A stretch of DNA of 7,341 nt from Planctomycetota bacterium (GCA_013140785.1 JABFRZ010000165.1:1-7341); one strand, 5' to 3'. Positions 1 through 6,814 are shown, numbered from the stretch's first letter. Made by a program: numbers and translations. Notes: generated by a model not told the origin, from the letters alone.

Positions 1-1016
1 GGCGTAGACTGCACGCGTGCGCCACGAGCAGCGACGGGTCCCTGCTCGTCGGGCAGGAAGGCGAGATCCCCGCGTCCCTCGGGAGAGCCGTCGTCCACGC
101 GGATGGGCGCGCCGAAGCCGCGCACGCGCGAGTCGCCGAAGCTCACGCGCACGCTGCCGTCGGCGCCCGTGTACCAGGTCGCGGCCACGCACGCGGGGCT
201 CGCGGCGAGGCGCGGGCCGTTCACCGGACAGCCGTCGATCTCCCAGCCGTCGGCGTGCAGGAGCTCGGATTCGGACCAGTGCCCGCCGTCGAAACGCGCG
301 AGCGCGATGTCGCGCACCTCCTCCTCGGAGCGGTCGCGCCAGGCGGCGAGGTGCGTGCCGTTCGCGAGGCGCACGAGCGCCGTCGGACAGCAGCTACAGG
401 CACGCGCATCCACCAGCGTCTCGGCGCCGAGCACGCCGGCGCGGTCGATCGTGCGCGCGTAGACGCGCGTGTCGCCGTCGTGATCGGCGGCGGCGCGTCC
501 GTCGAGCCAGAGGGTGAGGAAGCGCGTCTCGTCGAGCGGCGCGAGCGACACGAAGCCGTGTTCGCCGGGCCCACGATGCTCCTCGAGCGGTCGCGGCAGC
601 GAGCGGCTCTCCATGGAGTCCCCGTTCACCCACGTAGGCGCCAGGATCGAGAAGCGCGTCCCGTACGAGTGCGGATGCGCGGGTTCGAGCTCGAGCCACG
701 CGACGAGCCGTGTCCCGTCCGCGAGGCCGGCCACGGCGGGGAAGTCGGCCCAGTTCAGGAACCAGCCCTGGCCCGTCACGAGCGTTCCCGCATGGCCAGT
801 CGCGCCCTCGATCCAGCACAGCTCCAGGAACGGGTCCTCCTCTCCGAAGTGGGTGGCGACCAGCGCCGGCGAGCCGTCGGCGACGAGCCAGGAGGGAAAC
901 GCACTCGCCGCTCCGCCGACCCGCGCGGGGAAGTGGAAGGGACTGAGCTCGAGGTCGGGCTGCTTGGCCCCGTCCTGGAGCACGGCGAGGAGGGCGAGGG
1001 CGACTCGGAAGAACAT
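1..1016 (-). CDS. Exported sialidase-like (BNR/beta-propeller) protein, 3' end outside window
   Basis: An open minus-strand frame runs from ATG at 1016-1014 to the window edge (338 codons, no stop seen). Nearly all codons end in G/C, as expected for a real gene here. The N-terminus (MFFRVALALLAVLQ) looks like a short signal peptide, so the product is probably exported. Signatures I associate with bacterial proteins annotated as exo-alpha-sialidase family: NWADFP (residues ~88-93), EHGFVS (152-157), WLDGR (170-174), a cysteine cluster CSCC (207-210), RDRSEEEVRDIALARF (227-242), a partial Asp-box-like DGGHW (243-247) and GCPVNGP (262-268). The family fold is a beta-propeller. Glycosidase activity is not shown: I could not place a sialidase arginine triad, and many members are uncharacterised. 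An in-frame GTG at 1040-1038 would add a basic n-region (HTKRGPR) and is a credible alternative start. The last ~12 codons before the edge have atypical third positions, suggesting a frameshift. The gene is transcribed divergently from the redoxin/monooxygenase pair. Confidence 0.82.
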   Translation of the reverse strand, partial: MFFRVALALLAVLQDGAKQPDLELSPFHFPARVGGAASAFPSWLVADGSPALVATHFGEEDPFLELCWIEGATGHAGTLVTGQGWFLNWADFPAVAGLADGTRLVAWLELEPAHPHSYGTRFSILAPTWVNGDSMESRSLPRPLEEHRGPGEHGFVSLAPLDETRFLTLWLDGRAAADHDGDTRVYARTIDRAGVLGAETLVDARACSCCPTALVRLANGTHLAAWRDRSEEEVRDIALARFDGGHWSESELLHADGWEIDGCPVNGPRLAASPACVAATWYTGADGSVRVSFGDSRVRGFGAPIRVDDGSPEGRGDLAFLPDEQGPVAARGARVQST

Positions 1017-1175
1017 GCGTGGTCCGCGTTTGGTGTGCACTCCATGTCAGCACGCGGGCCCGCGCCGCGCACCCACTTCGTCTCTGGCGCCGGTGGTCGA
1101 TCGACGTACGGCCAGGAAGCAGGGACGGGGGTATAGTCTGGGGCGCGACCTTCGAGCCGCCATCCGTTTCGCACC
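1017..1175. promoter_or_regulatory. Divergent intergenic region
   Basis: This is the non-coding space between the minus-strand sialidase-like gene and the plus-strand redoxin/monooxygenase gene. It should hold the 5' signals of both. On the plus strand there is a -10-like TATAGT at 1132-1137. A perfect 10-bp palindrome, GTCGATCGAC, lies at 1096-1105, about 27 bp upstream of that box, where an operator could sit; short palindromes are common in GC-rich DNA, so this is weak. I see no convincing -35 hexamer, and no convincing minus-strand promoter close to the sialidase-like start. No Shine-Dalgarno sequence is evident before either start. Confidence 0.4.
1132..1137 (+). promoter_or_regulatory. 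-10-like box upstream of first redoxin/monooxygenase gene
   Basis: TATAGT is an AT-rich island in very GC-rich DNA, 39 nt before the GTG at 1176. It is preceded by GGGACGG (1122-1128) and followed by GGGCGCGACCTT (about 1141-1152). The same arrangement, with small changes, precedes the paralogue (GGGACGG, TATACT, GGGTGCGGACTT), which supports a conserved promoter. No clear -35 box is seen. Confidence 0.45.
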
Positions 1176-3098
1176 GTGACACTTTCCGTGAGCCTGTTCC
1201 TCGTCGTGGCGGGCATGACCCTGGCCTGCTCGGATTCGAGCGCGGCCTCCGCGCCGCGCTCCGATCGGGCGGCGCCCAAGGACGAGACCGTGGTGGACGA
1301 CTTCGCCTGCCTCGACCACACGGGCAAGTTGCAGCGCCTCTCGCGCCACTCCGACGCGAAGCTCGTGGTGCTGTACGTGTTCGCGGACGATTGCCCGATC
1401 GTGCGTCAGGACGCGCGCGAGCTGCAGAAGCTCGCGACCGAGTTCGCGCCGCGCGGGGTGCGCTTCCTCGGCCTCGATCCGGCGCCGCAGGACGAGCGCG
1501 CGAGCATCGCGGAGGAGGTAGCCGAGCTCGAGCTCACGCTGCCGATCCTGGTGGACGAGACCCAGTGCGTGGCCGAGATGCTCGGGCTCACGCGCACGGC
1601 CGAGGCGCTGGTGATCTCGACCAAGGGCTGGCGCCTCTTGTGGCGCGGGCCGCTCGACGACCGCCTCGGCTACGGCGCGCAAAGAGACGCGGCCAGCCGT
1701 CAGTACCTGCGCGAGACGCTCGCGGCGTTGCTCACCGACGGTTCGCCGCCGTCCGATGCGCCACCGGTCAAGGGTTGCGCGCTCACCTTCCTGGAGCCGC
1801 GCGGCGGGAAAAACGTGGCCGAGCACGCGCTCAGCTACGTGTCCGACGCGGCGCCGATCCTCGCGCGGCGCTGCGTGAGCTGCCACGCGGACGGCGGCAT
1901 CGGTCCGTGGTCGATGGACGGCTACGAGAAGGTGCGCGGCTGGAGCAAGATGATGCGCCAGGTGCTGCTCGAACGCCGCATGCCGCCCTGGTTCGCAGAT
2001 CCGCTGCACGGGAGCTTCGTCGATGACATCGGGATCCCGCCCGAGGAGACGCGCGCACTCGTGCACTGGATCGAGAACGGTGCGCTGCGCGGCGAGGGCG
2101 AGGATCCGCTGGCGCGCGCCCGCGAGCCGGCGCCGGAGTGGCCGCTGGGTGAGCCCGACCTCGTGCTCGAGCTGCCCGAGCAAGAGATCCCCGCCACGGG
2201 CCTCGTGCCGTATCGCAAGGTCCCGATGCAGCTCGACCTGCCGGAAGAGCGCTGGGTGCGCGCGCTCGATCTGCGCCCGTCGAATCCCGTGGTCCTGCAC
2301 CACGCCTTCGGGTTCATCCGCGGCGTGCAGGAGCTGGAGACGCTGAAGGACGAGCTCGACGAGTTCCCGGCGCCCATGCGGGTCGAGGCGGAGAAGTGGT
2401 TGGCGGAACACGGCGAGGAAGAGGACGCGGAGCTCCCGCCCGAGTGGCGCGAGCGCTTGGCCCGGCGCGCGTTCATCGGGCGCACCTACTTCGCGCGCTA
2501 CTTTCCTGGGACGCGCTCGGCCGAGCAGCGCGAGGGTGGCAAGCGGCGTCTCCTGGACACGTTTCCGGCCGGGACGGGCAAGCGCTTGCCAGCGAACGCG
2601 GAGCTGCTGTTCGAGCTGCACTACACGTCGGTGGGCAAGCCCACGACCGACCGGCCGCGGCTCGGGATCTACTTCCATGACGCGAAACCCGAGCGTGAGC
2701 TGAAGGTCACCTCGGCCTTCACCCTCGAGGTCGGACTCGAGCCGCACCAGAGCGACGTAGAGGTCAGCGCCGAGCGGGTCTTCGACCAAGATTTCGTGCT
2801 GTACGCGGTGTCGCCGCACATGCACTACCGCGGGAGCTCGATGCGCTACACGGCGTTCCTGCCCGATGGGTCGAGCGAAGTCCTGATCAACGTGGCCGAG
2901 TACGTGTTCGACTGGCAAGCGCACTACACGCTGAAGGAGCCACGCGCCTTCCCGGCGGGCACGCGCATCATCTGCGACGCGGTCTACGACAACTCGGTGC
3001 GCAACGAGTACAACCCGAACCCGAACGCGAGGGTCCGCTTCGGGCCGCGCTCGCAGGACGAGATGTTCGTGGCGTACATGGTGTATGCCCTGCGGTAG
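1176..3098 (+). CDS. Redoxin - cytochrome c - type II copper monooxygenase-like lipoprotein, copy 1
   Basis: A 640-residue predicted exported protein of three modules. Residues 1-18 are a hydrophobic leader ending in TLAC, an imperfect lipobox (Cys18). Residues ~40-187 form a thioredoxin/AhpC-TSA-like fold (VVLYVFADDCPIV, later WRGPLDDR) with one active-site-type cysteine, Cys73, and no CxxC. Residues ~220-310 are a cytochrome c segment: CVSCH (233-237) binds heme covalently and Met269 in RMPPW is the likely axial ligand. Residues ~320-640 match peptidylglycine/dopamine hydroxylase-type copper monooxygenases: the histidine pair 375-376 and His482 fit the CuM-type ligands CuA/CuH, and HMH (548-550) with Met630 (DEMF) fits the second copper. 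DNSxxNxxNP-type features are also present. By family knowledge these enzymes hydroxylate C-H bonds using O2; the substrate here is unknown. GTG 1176 is the longest start, but GTG 1188 aligns with the paralogue's ATG and may be the true one. It differs from copy 2 by extra residues at about 445-468 and in the linker near 210-220. Confidence 0.94.
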   Translation: MTLSVSLFLVVAGMTLACSDSSAASAPRSDRAAPKDETVVDDFACLDHTGKLQRLSRHSDAKLVVLYVFADDCPIVRQDARELQKLATEFAPRGVRFLGLDPAPQDERASIAEEVAELELTLPILVDETQCVAEMLGLTRTAEALVISTKGWRLLWRGPLDDRLGYGAQRDAASRQYLRETLAALLTDGSPPSDAPPVKGCALTFLEPRGGKNVAEHALSYVSDAAPILARRCVSCHADGGIGPWSMDGYEKVRGWSKMMRQVLLERRMPPWFADPLHGSFVDDIGIPPEETRALVHWIENGALRGEGEDPLARAREPAPEWPLGEPDLVLELPEQEIPATGLVPYRKVPMQLDLPEERWVRALDLRPSNPVVLHHAFGFIRGVQELETLKDELDEFPAPMRVEAEKWLAEHGEEEDAELPPEWRERLARRAFIGRTYFARYFPGTRSAEQREGGKRRLLDTFPAGTGKRLPANAELLFELHYTSVGKPTTDRPRLGIYFHDAKPERELKVTSAFTLEVGLEPHQSDVEVSAERVFDQDFVLYAVSPHMHYRGSSMRYTAFLPDGSSEVLINVAEYVFDWQAHYTLKEPRAFPAGTRIICDAVYDNSVRNEYNPNPNARVRFGPRSQDEMFVAYMVYALR

Positions 3099-3148
3099 CG
3101 GCGTGTGCCCTGCGGGTGGCGGCGTGTGCTCTGCAAGTGGCGGAGGCG
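3086..3148 (+). repeat. Degenerate ~21-bp tandem repeat, three copies
   Basis: Three adjacent imperfect units: TGCCCTGCGGTAGCGGCGTG (3086-3105), a 21-base unit at 3106-3126 differing mainly by GGGTGG in place of GGTAG, and a more diverged unit at 3127-3148 beginning TGCTCTGCAAGTGGCGG. The first unit contains the last codons and the TAG stop (3096-3098) of the first redoxin/monooxygenase gene; the other two fill the intergenic space. It was probably formed by local slippage. No role is evident and it lacks the inverted symmetry of a terminator. Confidence 0.75.
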
Positions 3149-3182
3149 GGACCGGGCGGAGCTCGCACAGCGGGACGGCCGA

Positions 3183-3188
3183 TATACT
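3183..3188 (+). promoter_or_regulatory. -10-like box upstream of second redoxin/monooxygenase gene
   Basis: TATACT lies 40 nt before the ATG at 3228, close to the 39 nt seen between TATAGT and GTG 1176 in the first copy. The flanks GGGACGG (3172-3178) and GGGTGCGGACTT (3194-3205) resemble those of the first copy. The second paralogue may therefore be transcribed from its own promoter as well as by read-through. No clear -35 hexamer is seen. Confidence 0.5.
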
Positions 3189-3227
3189 CGCAAGGGTGCG
3201 GACTTCCGCACCCGCAATGACGACAGC

Positions 3228-5087
3228 ATGAACCCGTTCCTCGCCATGGCGGGCCTGTTCCTGGTGGCCTGTTCCTGCTCGGAACCGAGCGCGGCCGCCG
3301 CGCTGCGTTCCGACTCGCCGACCCGGGACGTGATCGAGGTGGACGACTTCGCCTGCTTCGACCACACCGGGAAGTTCCAGCGCCTGTCGCGCAACTCGGA
3401 CGCGAAGCTGGTCGTGCTCTACGTCTTCGCCAACGAGTGCCCGATCGTGCGCCAGCAGGCCGGCGGGCTGGTGGAGCTCAGCGCCGAGTTCGCGCCGCGC
3501 GGCGTGCGTTTCCTGTGCCTCGATTCGTCACCCCAGGATCGCCGCGCGAGCGTCGCCAAGGAGGCCGGTGAGCTCGGGCTCACCCTGCCGATCCTGATGG
3601 ACGAGACGCAGTGCGTGGCCGAGATGCTCGGGCTGACGCGCACGGCCGAAGCGCTGGTGATCGAGAGCGCGAGCTGGAAGCTCCTGTGGCGCGGCCCGCT
3701 CGACGATCGACAGAACTACGGCGGCCAGCGCGACGCGGCGACGCGCTCTTGGCTGCGCGAGGCGCTCGAAGCCGCCCTCGCCGGCCAGCCTGCGCCGCCG
3801 GACGTGCCGCTGACCAAGGGCTGCGCGCTCACGTTCCTCGAGCCGCGCGCGAAGCACGAGGTCACGTACGTGCGCGACGTCGCGCCGATCCTCGCCCGCC
3901 GTTGCGTGCCCTGCCACCGCGAGGGCGGCATCGGGCCGTGGAAGATGGACGGCTACGAGAAGCTGCGCGGCTGGAGCGAGATGACGCGCGAGGTCGTGCT
4001 CGCGCGCATCATGCCGCCCTGGCACGCCGATCCAGCGCACGGCGACTTCCTGGAAGACATCGGGCTCGCGCCGGCCGAGGCGCGCGCGCTGGTGCACTGG
4101 GTCGAGCGTGGCGCACCGCGCGGAGAGGGTGAGGACCCGCTGGCCGGCAAGGTCGAGCCGTTCCCGGAGTGGCCGCTCGGCCAGCCCGACCTGATCGTGG
4201 ACCTCGGGCTGCAAGAGATCCCGGCCACGGGCCGCATCCCCAACCGGGACATCTCGTGGGAGCTGAAGGACCATCTGAGCGATCGTTGGGTGCGCGCGCT
4301 CGACCTGCGCCCGTCGAACGCCGAGGTCTTGCACCACGCGTTCGCCTTCGTGCCGGGACAGCAGGAGCTCGACACAATGGTGGACCAGCTCGCGGAGTTG
4401 CCCAAGGCGTGGAAGGAAAAGGCCACCCAGTGGCTCGCGGAGAACCCGGACGCGAAGGAGCTGCCGCCCGAGTACTCCGAGGCACTCAAGCGCCGCGCCT
4501 TCCAGGGACGCACGTACTTCGCCAAGTACTTCCCTGGGCAGTTGGTGGAGGAGTATCCGCCGGGCACGGGCAAGCTGCTGCCGGCGAAGACCAAGCTCCT
4601 GATCGAGCTGCACTACACGACCACGGGCGCGCCCGCCACCGATCGGCCGCGGCTCGGGATCTACTTCCACGACTCGCAGCCAGAGCGCGAGATCAAGGTG
4701 GCTTCCACCTGGAACCGCAAGGTCGGGCTCCAGCCGCACCAGCGCCTGGAGGTGAGCGCCGAGCGCGCCTTCGACCATGGTCTGACGGTGTACGCGCTGT
4801 CGCCGCACATGCACTACCGCGGGCGCTCGATGCGCTTCACCGCCTTCCTGCCCGACGGCAAGAGCGAGATCCTGCTGGACGTGACCAACTACGTCTTCGA
4901 CTGGCAGGCGAACTACACGCTGCGGAACCCGAAGCGCCTCCCCGCCGGCACGCGCATCGTTTGCGACGCGCTCTACGACAACAGCGCCCAGAACGAGCAC
5001 AACCCCGACCCGAACGCGATCGTGCACTTCGGCTCGCGCACGGACGACGAGATGTTCGTCGGGTACATCGTGTACTCGAAGGAGTAG
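3228..5087 (+). CDS. Redoxin - cytochrome c - type II copper monooxygenase-like lipoprotein, copy 2
   Basis: A 619-residue paralogue of the upstream gene, collinear over its whole length. I place the start at ATG 3228 rather than upstream in-frame codons because it gives a lipoprotein leader with a good lipobox, LVAC (residues 12-15), then CSEPSA. The redoxin-like domain is at ~38-185 with a single Cys71 (ANECPIV) and RTAEALVI/WRGPLDDR. The cytochrome c segment has CVPCH at 226-230 and Met262 in IMPPW. The PHM/DBH-like copper region at ~315-619 has ligands His369-His370 (LHHA), His462 (LHY), His527 and His529 (HMH) and Met609 (DEMF). All expected heme and copper ligands are intact, so both copies look functional. 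The protein should be anchored on the periplasmic side, where c-type heme is attached. The intergenic gap to copy 1 is 129 bp and includes a promoter-like box, so it could be co-transcribed or independently expressed. The oxygenase substrate cannot be deduced. No Shine-Dalgarno sequence is seen. Confidence 0.96.
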   Translation: MNPFLAMAGLFLVACSCSEPSAAAALRSDSPTRDVIEVDDFACFDHTGKFQRLSRNSDAKLVVLYVFANECPIVRQQAGGLVELSAEFAPRGVRFLCLDSSPQDRRASVAKEAGELGLTLPILMDETQCVAEMLGLTRTAEALVIESASWKLLWRGPLDDRQNYGGQRDAATRSWLREALEAALAGQPAPPDVPLTKGCALTFLEPRAKHEVTYVRDVAPILARRCVPCHREGGIGPWKMDGYEKLRGWSEMTREVVLARIMPPWHADPAHGDFLEDIGLAPAEARALVHWVERGAPRGEGEDPLAGKVEPFPEWPLGQPDLIVDLGLQEIPATGRIPNRDISWELKDHLSDRWVRALDLRPSNAEVLHHAFAFVPGQQELDTMVDQLAELPKAWKEKATQWLAENPDAKELPPEYSEALKRRAFQGRTYFAKYFPGQLVEEYPPGTGKLLPAKTKLLIELHYTTTGAPATDRPRLGIYFHDSQPEREIKVASTWNRKVGLQPHQRLEVSAERAFDHGLTVYALSPHMHYRGRSMRFTAFLPDGKSEILLDVTNYVFDWQANYTLRNPKRLPAGTRIVCDALYDNSAQNEHNPDPNAIVHFGSRTDDEMFVGYIVYSKE

Positions 5088-5126
5088 CGCCCGCGCTTCG
5101 CGGTGGCTCGCGCCTGGGTCGCGCGG

Positions 5127-5132
5127 GATAAT
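5127..5132 (+). promoter_or_regulatory. -10-like GATAAT immediately before the uncharacterised gene
   Basis: GATAAT ends 8 nt before the ATG at 5141. With normal -10 to start-site spacing, transcription would begin at or next to the ATG, giving a leaderless message. There is no Shine-Dalgarno sequence before the ATG, which fits. I see no good -35 hexamer 16-18 bp upstream. Confidence 0.45.
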
Positions 5133-5140
5133 CGACGCGC

Positions 5141-6814
5141 ATGCGGACCTTGCAGCGGCTGGAGCGTTCGAGAGCGGAGTTCGGGGAGGTGGCCGCGGTC
5201 GAGAAGCTCGCGTGCCTGCGCACGCTCGAGCGCACCAGGCTCGCCAGCGCGGCGGCCGTGCAGCGGCTGCACGAGGCGCTGTGCTTCTTGCGCGCCTATC
5301 CCGACGACGCGGCCGTACTGGCGCAGGTGACGCGCATGCTGGAGGGCTTTGCACGCCGAGCGGATCTGCGCCGCCACGCCGCGCGGCTCGCCGACACGGG
5401 CATCGCCGGGACCGCCATCCGTTACCCCTTCTTCGCCGACACGGCGGCCTGGCTGGCCGAGCGCTTCCCGCGCGAGCTCGGGCTCGACTGGGAGGTGGTG
5501 GACGATGAACTCGAGCAGCGCCTGCTCGACCGGCTCGATCCGCTCGTGCACTACAGCGAGACGCCGGCGCTCGACGCTGCCGACTTCACCTTGCGGCAAT
5601 GGCTGGCGCGGCTGAAGGGCCCGCACGAGAGCGAGGGCGCGTTCCTTGCGCGGCGCTTCGTCGCGCTCGACGCCGAGCCGTTCCTGCGCGAGGCCTACTA
5701 CGACGAGCTCGGCCTGCCGCTCGTGCTCGCGCCGGGGCCGGGGACGCCTTCACGCACGCTGGCGCGCGCGCCGTTCGGCACGGACGAGCCGGTGTTCCAG
5801 CGCGGACCGCTACGTCACGGCCGGACCGACCTAGGCGTGGCCCTGGCGCGCCGGCCACGCGTGCGCGCGCTCTCGCGCGCGGAAGGCGCGTGCATGATCC
5901 AGCTCGCGCGCGAGGCGATGGTCACGCGCCAGCGCGACCTCGACGTGTTCGTCTACGGCGACCCGGACGACGTGCGCCGCGTCGAGTGCGGGGACGGGCT
6001 CGCCTTCGCGGTCATTGGCTTCCGGCCCGAGCGGCGACTGCTGCTCGAGGCCGTCTACGCCTTCCTCACGCTGAAGAACGGCGTGCCGATCGGCTATGTC
6101 CTGAACAGCGCGCTCTTCGGCTCGGCCGAGATCGCCTACAACGTGTTCGAGACCTTCCGCGGCGGCGAGGCGGCCCACGTGTACGGCTGGGTGCTCACCG
6201 TGGTGCGCCACCTGTTCGGCGTGGACTCGTTCACGATCTACCCCTACCAGCTCGGGCACGAGAACGAGGAGGGCCTGGCCTCGGGCGCCTGGTGGTTCTA
6301 CCAGCGGCTCGGCTTCCGCCCGCGCGATCCGGGCGCGCTGCGCCTGATGCGAAGCGAGCTCGCGCGGCAGCGCCGCGACCCGCGGCACCGCTCCTCACGC
6401 GCCGTCTTGCGGCGCCTGGCTGCGCACAACATGTACTTCTCGCTCGGACGCACGCGGCAGGACGTGATCGGCGCGGTGGATCTTGGCGCGATCGGCCTGG
6501 CGACGAGCACGTACTTGGCGCGCCGCTTCGGATCCGAGCGCGAGCGCGGCGCGCGGGTGTGCGCGCGCGAGGCTGCGCACCGCTTCTTCGTTCGCTCCTT
6601 CGCCGGCTGGAGCGCGGGCGAGCGTTTGGCCTGGTCGCGCTGGGCGCCCGTGTTGCTCCTCATGCGCAACGTCGAGCGCTGGACAACCGCCGAGCGGCGC
6701 TCGGCCGTGCTCGCCGTGCGCGCCAAGGGCGGCCGGCGCGAGTCCGACTTCGTGCGCCGCTTCGACGCCCACCCGAAGCTACGCGCGGAGCTCTTGCGCT
6801 TGGCAAGCGGCTGA
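5141..6814 (+). CDS. Uncharacterised 557-residue protein with a GNAT-like segment
   Basis: I do not recognise a named gene. The protein has no signal peptide or membrane segment and is probably cytoplasmic. Residues ~1-160 look helical and rich in Leu, Arg and Glu, including LCFLRAYPDD (47-56), DTGIAGTAIRYPFFADTAAW (85-104) and a short LDW (115-117). Residues ~195-250 look like a loosely structured, Pro/Gly/Arg-rich linker. Residues ~285-395 read as alternating strands and helices, ending AWWFYQRLGFRPRDP (383-397), which resembles the terminal strand-helix-strand of GNAT N-acyltransferases (FY-x-x-LGF). Within it, GVPIGYVLNSALFGSAEIAY (314-333) and NVFETFRGGEA (334-344) are striking conserved-looking stretches. 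Residues 400-557 are Arg-rich and helical. Similar architecture occurs, from memory, in hypothetical proteins of Myxococcota and related phyla. An acyltransferase role is inference only. The start at ATG 5141 is supported by the GATAAT box just upstream. The gene lies 53 bp downstream of the second monooxygenase gene but probably has its own promoter. Confidence 0.88.
   Translation: MRTLQRLERSRAEFGEVAAVEKLACLRTLERTRLASAAAVQRLHEALCFLRAYPDDAAVLAQVTRMLEGFARRADLRRHAARLADTGIAGTAIRYPFFADTAAWLAERFPRELGLDWEVVDDELEQRLLDRLDPLVHYSETPALDAADFTLRQWLARLKGPHESEGAFLARRFVALDAEPFLREAYYDELGLPLVLAPGPGTPSRTLARAPFGTDEPVFQRGPLRHGRTDLGVALARRPRVRALSRAEGACMIQLAREAMVTRQRDLDVFVYGDPDDVRRVECGDGLAFAVIGFRPERRLLLEAVYAFLTLKNGVPIGYVLNSALFGSAEIAYNVFETFRGGEAAHVYGWVLTVVRHLFGVDSFTIYPYQLGHENEEGLASGAWWFYQRLGFRPRDPGALRLMRSELARQRRDPRHRSSRAVLRRLAAHNMYFSLGRTRQDVIGAVDLGAIGLATSTYLARRFGSERERGARVCAREAAHRFFVRSFAGWSAGERLAWSRWAPVLLLMRNVERWTTAERRSAVLAVRAKGGRRESDFVRRFDAHPKLRAELLRLASG

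Noticed and set aside
255..1136. Plus-strand open frame of 293 codons across the sialidase-like gene
   Set aside because: The minus-strand frame has family motifs (NWADFP, EHGFVS, CSCC, GCPVNGP) and strong G/C third positions; the plus frame is Arg/Gly/Glu-rich without motifs.
3105..3227. Upstream extension of the second monooxygenase gene to an in-frame start at 3105
   Set aside because: It would put 41 Arg-rich residues, partly encoded by the tandem repeat, ahead of a good lipoprotein signal and would lie across the -10-like box.
1047..3365. Minus-strand open frame of 772 codons antisense to the first monooxygenase gene
   Set aside because: It lies opposite a gene with complete redoxin, heme and copper motifs. 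In very GC-rich DNA, antisense frames lack stops by chance; the translation is Arg/Leu/His/Ala-rich with no recognisable domain.
5091..5103. Short hairpin CCGCG-CTT-CGCGG after the second monooxygenase gene as a terminator
   Set aside because: Only a 5-bp stem and no following T-tract; stems like this are frequent in GC-rich DNA.
3528..5354. Minus-strand open frame of 608 codons antisense to the second monooxygenase gene
   Set aside because: Same reason: composition-driven absence of stops, Arg/Val/His-rich translation, no domain, and it also crosses an intergenic region.
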